Both the position numbers and the translations under genes were made by a program. 64,000 nucleotides of DNA from Maratus speciosus (taxonomy: Eukaryota; Arthropoda; Arachnida; Araneae; Salticidae), in contig OZ010799.1 in the NCBI GenBank assembly GCA_963932465.1, positions 158,344,761 to 158,408,760 on the forward strand, read 5' to 3'. Below, piece after piece: positions 60,516 through 64,000 of this stretch. Below the pieces are notes generated by a model, which saw only the letters and a program-made list of their open reading frames with translations, did not search any database and was not told the origin of the DNA. Position 1 is the stretch's first letter. Each line of letters begins with the position of its first letter.

Positions 60516-60703
60516 CAGGGGTGCCAGTTTGGCCTCCACTTTTATAGAAAAAAAAATCGGATTCACACTAGAAAATACAAAAAGTATTTCCAGATTTATT
60601 TAATGTCAGACTTTTCTTTATTACAGTAAAAATCATTCTTCAAAAAGCTCTGGTCTGAAGTCTAAATTTCGGGATAAAAATGGAGCCCAAACTGGCAACC
60701 CTG
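60516..60703. mobile_element. hAT-like MITE, 188 bp
   Basis: The ends caggggtgccagtttggcc and gcccaaactggcaaccctg are flanked by gtaaaaat (left) and gttaaaat (right), an 8-bp target duplication with one change. It has the same layout as the MITEs at 53982 and 54451. Confidence 0.75.
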
Positions 60704-60840
60704 GTTAAAATATTGAAAATCTAAAGTTTGACTGCAGAAAACATTAAGACATTAAAAGGTTAACAGTTGTTAAAACCTGCATGTATTTGAAGTATAACAA
60801 ATACAATTTAAGAAAAATAATAATATATAATTATAAAAAA

Positions 60841-61030
60841 ATAGAAATAATTAAATAAAGAATACAATTAAAAGCTAAAAAGAAATATTCCTTTAGTTCC
60901 AAGGAAAGGAGAAAAATCTACTGGGAGTATGACCAAGATCATTCCTTCAAAAAAAAAGATAATCTTCAGTGACCATTACCATACATTAAATTTGAAATAT
61001 AAAAGCTACAGAAGTAACAGACTAATAGTT
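60841..61030. repeat. Dispersed repeat S, copy 2
   Basis: Shares ttagttccaaggaaagga, ctactgggagt and cagtgaccat with 60121-60240 and 63205-63372. It is eroded and A-rich. Confidence 0.55.
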
Positions 61031-61715
61031 TTTAGGTAGATTTCGTAATAAATACTACCTATTGCAGTCGTTACCATGGTGCGACTGTTGAAAAATCCCT
61101 TCATAACTTTTCGTTATATGACCCTAGGAACCCCAAACCACCCCCACCTAAAAAGCTTATATATATGTACTAAATTTTGTCCGCACGATAAAAGTCACAA
61201 TTATGCATGGATCGTCTTCAAACTCGCCAAACACATTGAGGTGGCTAATATCTCGGCGGCGATTGCAAATGAGAAAAATCGGACCAAGGCAGTAGAAACA
61301 GGGGAGGGTTAAAAAATTTGAATACCGCCTTAACATGATTCTGATAAAACCAGCTCTTACAGAAAAAATGACAGGAAAAAAAAAAAAAAAATCGTTACAG
61401 CAGTTGCCAACAATTAAAAAAAACCACAATAAAATTTGTACCACTTTTCTATTGCAAGTTTTCTACGTGAAAAATAAAAATCTATATATATACTACGCTA
61501 TCATATCTCCATACATATAAGGGGGGGTTACCGTAGGGGGACCCATTTCTGACGACAAATGCGGCCAAATTTGGCCACCAAAATTGACGCCAGCTTGTCG
61601 ATATCTCTAATATTTCGCCAAATTCCCATAGGCTTCCATTGTAAACCAATAGGGTTTACTTGTTTACAGAAAATCAACAAATTGAGATATATTAATGCAA
61701 CAAAAACTAATATTA
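61031..61715. other. Unassigned stretch with overlapping chance frames and a 14-bp palindrome
   Basis: Frames at 61076-61312 (+) and 61157-61444 (-) overlap on opposite strands, match nothing I recognise and run through poly-A. ggccaaatttggcc at 61563-61576 is a perfect palindrome. A G-rich patch (gggggggttaccgtaggggg) is at 61521. Confidence 0.4.
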
Positions 61716-61925
61716 GTACTATTTGGTTATCCCGACGACCAAAAATCTATCGCCAAACTATAAGATTAAATACCAATAATGGTTGATCATAAGTGTCACA
61801 TTCACTTGACACTTTAAGCAAATTACACGTGTTTACGTCATCAAGTGATTTTTATTTCGACGCTTTATTTGTATTTTTATTTATGTTATACTAATTTATT
61901 TGTTCTTTCGTTATTTAAAATAAAA
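61716..61925. mobile_element. Truncated relative of the 5177-5402 MITE
   Basis: gtactatttggttatcccg matches the left end of the 226-bp MITE. The centre from tgatttttatttcgacg to ttatttaaaataaa matches 5265-5346 with few changes. The right arm is absent. The overlapping frame 61559-61786 is not a gene. Confidence 0.6.
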
Positions 61926-62576
61926 ATTTAACTTTTAAATTCCAAATCTACCTGCGCCTGTAGGCTGAGCCGGCAGGGATTTTTTTTGTTTACAAAAGTG
62001 AAACACGACAAAAAGAAAGTTTAATTTGAAGAGGGCGAAACACATCAAGTTTCTTCCGCAACCGGCAAAGCAAATCTAGACCGTTTTATTCGCGGGGGTC
62101 AGAGACCTCGTAGTCAAGTAGTAACTTTAAAATGCATAACACAGGAATAGATTAAATCGTTAAATAAAAATACTGGTGACTTTAAAAAAAAATTAAAACT
62201 TGATAAAACATTTTCGGTCTTTCTAATAGAGTTTCATGTTTGGCCTTATTTTACAACGTTATACCGGAATTCTGTACAGTAACTTTTGCTTTATTTAATG
62301 ACAAACATTTTGTAAACGCTTGACATCTACGCAAAATGATTCTCGACAAATCGACTGATCACCCTCAATCGAAGGTAAACAAGCACTATAATTCTTGCAG
62401 GCGCTTCAAAGATACTGCATTGCTTCATAGGTTCATACAGGGTAAAATTTCTTTTTTCCAGAATTTCTGGTGTGAATTCGCCATTTCTGAATTTTTTTTT
62501 AAAGGCTAAACTGATATACCCTGTGTTCTAGCATGTGTGTGTCTGTGTTTAGAAATGTTTTGCTATTGATTCATCC
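61926..62576. other. Unassigned DNA
   Basis: No gene or repeat end recognised. A short GC-rich patch (gtaggctgagccggcaggga) lies at 61960-61979. Confidence 0.45.
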
Positions 62577-62606
62577 AATATATATATATATATACATATA
62601 TATATT
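62577..62606. repeat. (AT)n microsatellite
   Basis: About 14 at units, interrupted once by acat. Confidence 0.9.
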
Positions 62607-62630
62607 TCTTTTAGTCACGAAAAATAATTC

Positions 62631-62850
62631 GTGATTAGGAAATTATGATGATTAAAAGCAAGAAATTGAATATCGACTGGTTTCGGATGAATTATTAATG
62701 AGCATCCGGAAAGAAATATAATACCTTCCGAAACTTTGCACGTTCAGCTAATTACCTTTAAACAATACTTGAGAATAGGGATATTTATAGATAGGACTTT
62801 AGTGATAAAAAAAATTAATGAATTATTCATTTCTTGATATTTATCAATTC
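62631..62850. repeat. Dispersed repeat R, copy 2
   Basis: Second copy of 58391-58640, with the same ordered blocks and about 30 bp shorter. Confidence 0.7.
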
Positions 62851-63204
62851 ATAAGTGTTAATTTCCTTATTGTTAAAATAAACCAGAGCTTGCAACATTC
62901 CTAAAATTTTCGCACTTTGCTACCAGTATTTTAAATAAAAGTTCTTCGTGGTAGATTCCTTTAGAACAATGGAACAATGTGAGCAGCTGAATGGATTATC
63001 TAGTTGCGTTGCAACTTTACATCCAGTGGATAGGTGATTGTGTTGCAAGGGCATTAGGGAGCCTTAAAAAAATAATGTTTAGACGTGGCTTGTAGCCACA
63101 AAAGTTAAATTTACTTTTAAGAAAAAGAAAAGACTAACAAAAAATAACAAAGTACATAAGTACTAGTATAACATATGTGAAAAAGAAAAAAAAACAAAGA
63201 AAAA
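62851..63204. other. Spacer between repeats R and S with a conserved hairpin
   Basis: agttgc-gtt-gcaact at 63002-63016 has the same stem as 59815-59829, with a different middle triplet. Nothing else was recognised. Confidence 0.5.
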
Positions 63205-63372
63205 AAAAACAATAATTAAAAAAGAAAGAAAATTCCATTAGTTCCAAAAAAAGAAGGAAAAGACGAAAAAGCTACCGGGGAGTGCTCCATAAAAAAAAGA
63301 CTCTTTTCAGAGACCGTACATTAGGTTAAAAATATATAATGCTAAAGAACTAGCAGAAAAACAATTTTTTTT
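63205..63372. repeat. Dispersed repeat S, copy 3
   Basis: attccattagttccaaa, gctaccggggagt and gactcttttcagagaccgta match copies 1 and 2 in order. Confidence 0.55.
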
Positions 63373-63663
63373 TAATACTATAGACAGGACAGAACAAACA
63401 GAAAGGTTAAGTATAGCAGAAGGTGAGGGAAACTCAGTCTTCATCGTTAAGCAAAAGCGAGCATTTACCCGACCGATTCGTCCATAATTTCTGCTTACAA
63501 AGACCGGTGACGAAATATTACAATTTCTGCAAAAGACGCTCTTCCCGTAGGGGTTAAAACATAAATCTTTTACTTACGCTTCGAAACCATCAGCGAGAGA
63601 ATTTACTTAAGAATGTATTTAAAAAAAAATAATGGTGCGAATAGCATATAAAAATAGTCGCCT
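63373..63663. other. Unassigned DNA
   Basis: No gene recognised. cccgtaggggttaa at 63546 could be a lone piggyBac-like end. Confidence 0.35.
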
Positions 63664-63667
63664 TTAA

Positions 63668-63815
63668 CCTTTTAATTCTTTCTCCCGTCATATTCACGGG
63701 CTGTGTCTTTTTTTAGATTTATTCAGATTTGTTTGATTCCCACCAGTTTTATAAAATAGTGTAATTGGCTTTATTATAGTATCATTTTTACCTGTTATTA
63801 ATAAGGTGAGTATTT
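63668..63815. repeat. Partial second copy of the 54716 element
   Basis: From TTAA (63664-63667) onward, tctcccgtcatattcacggg, ctgtgtctttt and tagtgtaattggctttatta match 54716-54860. Similarity fades after ggtgagtattt, so the right end is missing. Confidence 0.55.
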
Positions 63816-64000
63816 CACGAAAGAGGAAGGACCCCTTACTAACTCTGCAAAAAATTATCGTAGAAGAAAGTCACTGGTACCACACGATTGGTAATGAATT
63901 CTAATTTAAAGGATATTTACAAACAAATTTATTTGAAAACAAAGAAAAAGGCTTTATTTTACATGCCTATTAAATTGAAAAGATTTTAGCAAAATTCTGG
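63816..64000. other. Unassigned right edge of the window
   Basis: AT-rich; nothing recognised before the window ends. Confidence 0.4.

Noticed and set aside
61076..61786. Cluster of 61-95 codon frames on both strands
   Set aside because: They overlap each other on opposite strands, include poly-Lys/poly-Phe from an A run, and one covers a truncated MITE.

Overview
The window is AT-rich eukaryotic DNA, most likely from an arthropod. I found no protein-coding gene, tRNA, rRNA or CRISPR array that I can support. The host call rests on the transposons: the dominant repeat has the 5' end (attataaagagg, then a T/G-rich run and a gaaccgatt block), the internal phrase aacataggctatattttatgtcggt, and the 3' hairpin plus CTAG/T end that I know from arthropod Helentron-associated elements (HINEs, the DINE-1-like non-autonomous rolling-circle elements). 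This is recognition from memory, not a database match.

Positions 1-53480 are one continuous head-to-tail array of at least 16 such elements, all on the + strand, with only about 10-40 bp between one 3' end and the next 5' end. The array starts before the window. Each element is itself built from diverged tandem monomers of about 260-306 bp. It ends in a short A/T-rich tail and a hairpin whose last two bases are the CT of CTAG. There are two kinds of 3' half. Type I has a 'gttgagagaggtggtagg' block and accttttaataaa repeats (E1, E4, E5, E7, E9-E16). Type II has a 'tttttcgagacattct' block (E2, E6, E8, E17). Several layers of duplication lie on top: a 4-monomer higher-order repeat of about 1.22 kb near 9.0-12.7 kb, a nearly perfect tandem duplication of 5,482 bp (two whole elements), one offset by 6,945 bp, and one offset by 3,323 bp. 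Recent unequal exchange between elements explains all of these.

Positions 3299-8256 are the exception. A normal HINE 5' end runs into about 4.7 kb of unrelated DNA and finishes at a different 3' hairpin, which still ends in CTAG/T with the same geometry. Inside are a 226-bp inverted-repeat MITE, a 1.43-kb element with 13-bp perfect terminal inverted repeats that carries seven 173-bp repeats in exact register, and a third MITE.

From 53481 to 64000 the array stops and the DNA is a graveyard of small DNA transposons. It holds three hAT-like MITEs with 8-bp target duplications, two copies of a fold-back element with ends of about 55-65 bp, a 569-bp inverted repeat with a perfect 32-bp palindromic arm pair at its inner edge, TTAA-flanked piggyBac-like MITEs, and two or three families of old dispersed repeats. 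No genes act together here; the biology of the window is repeat amplification.
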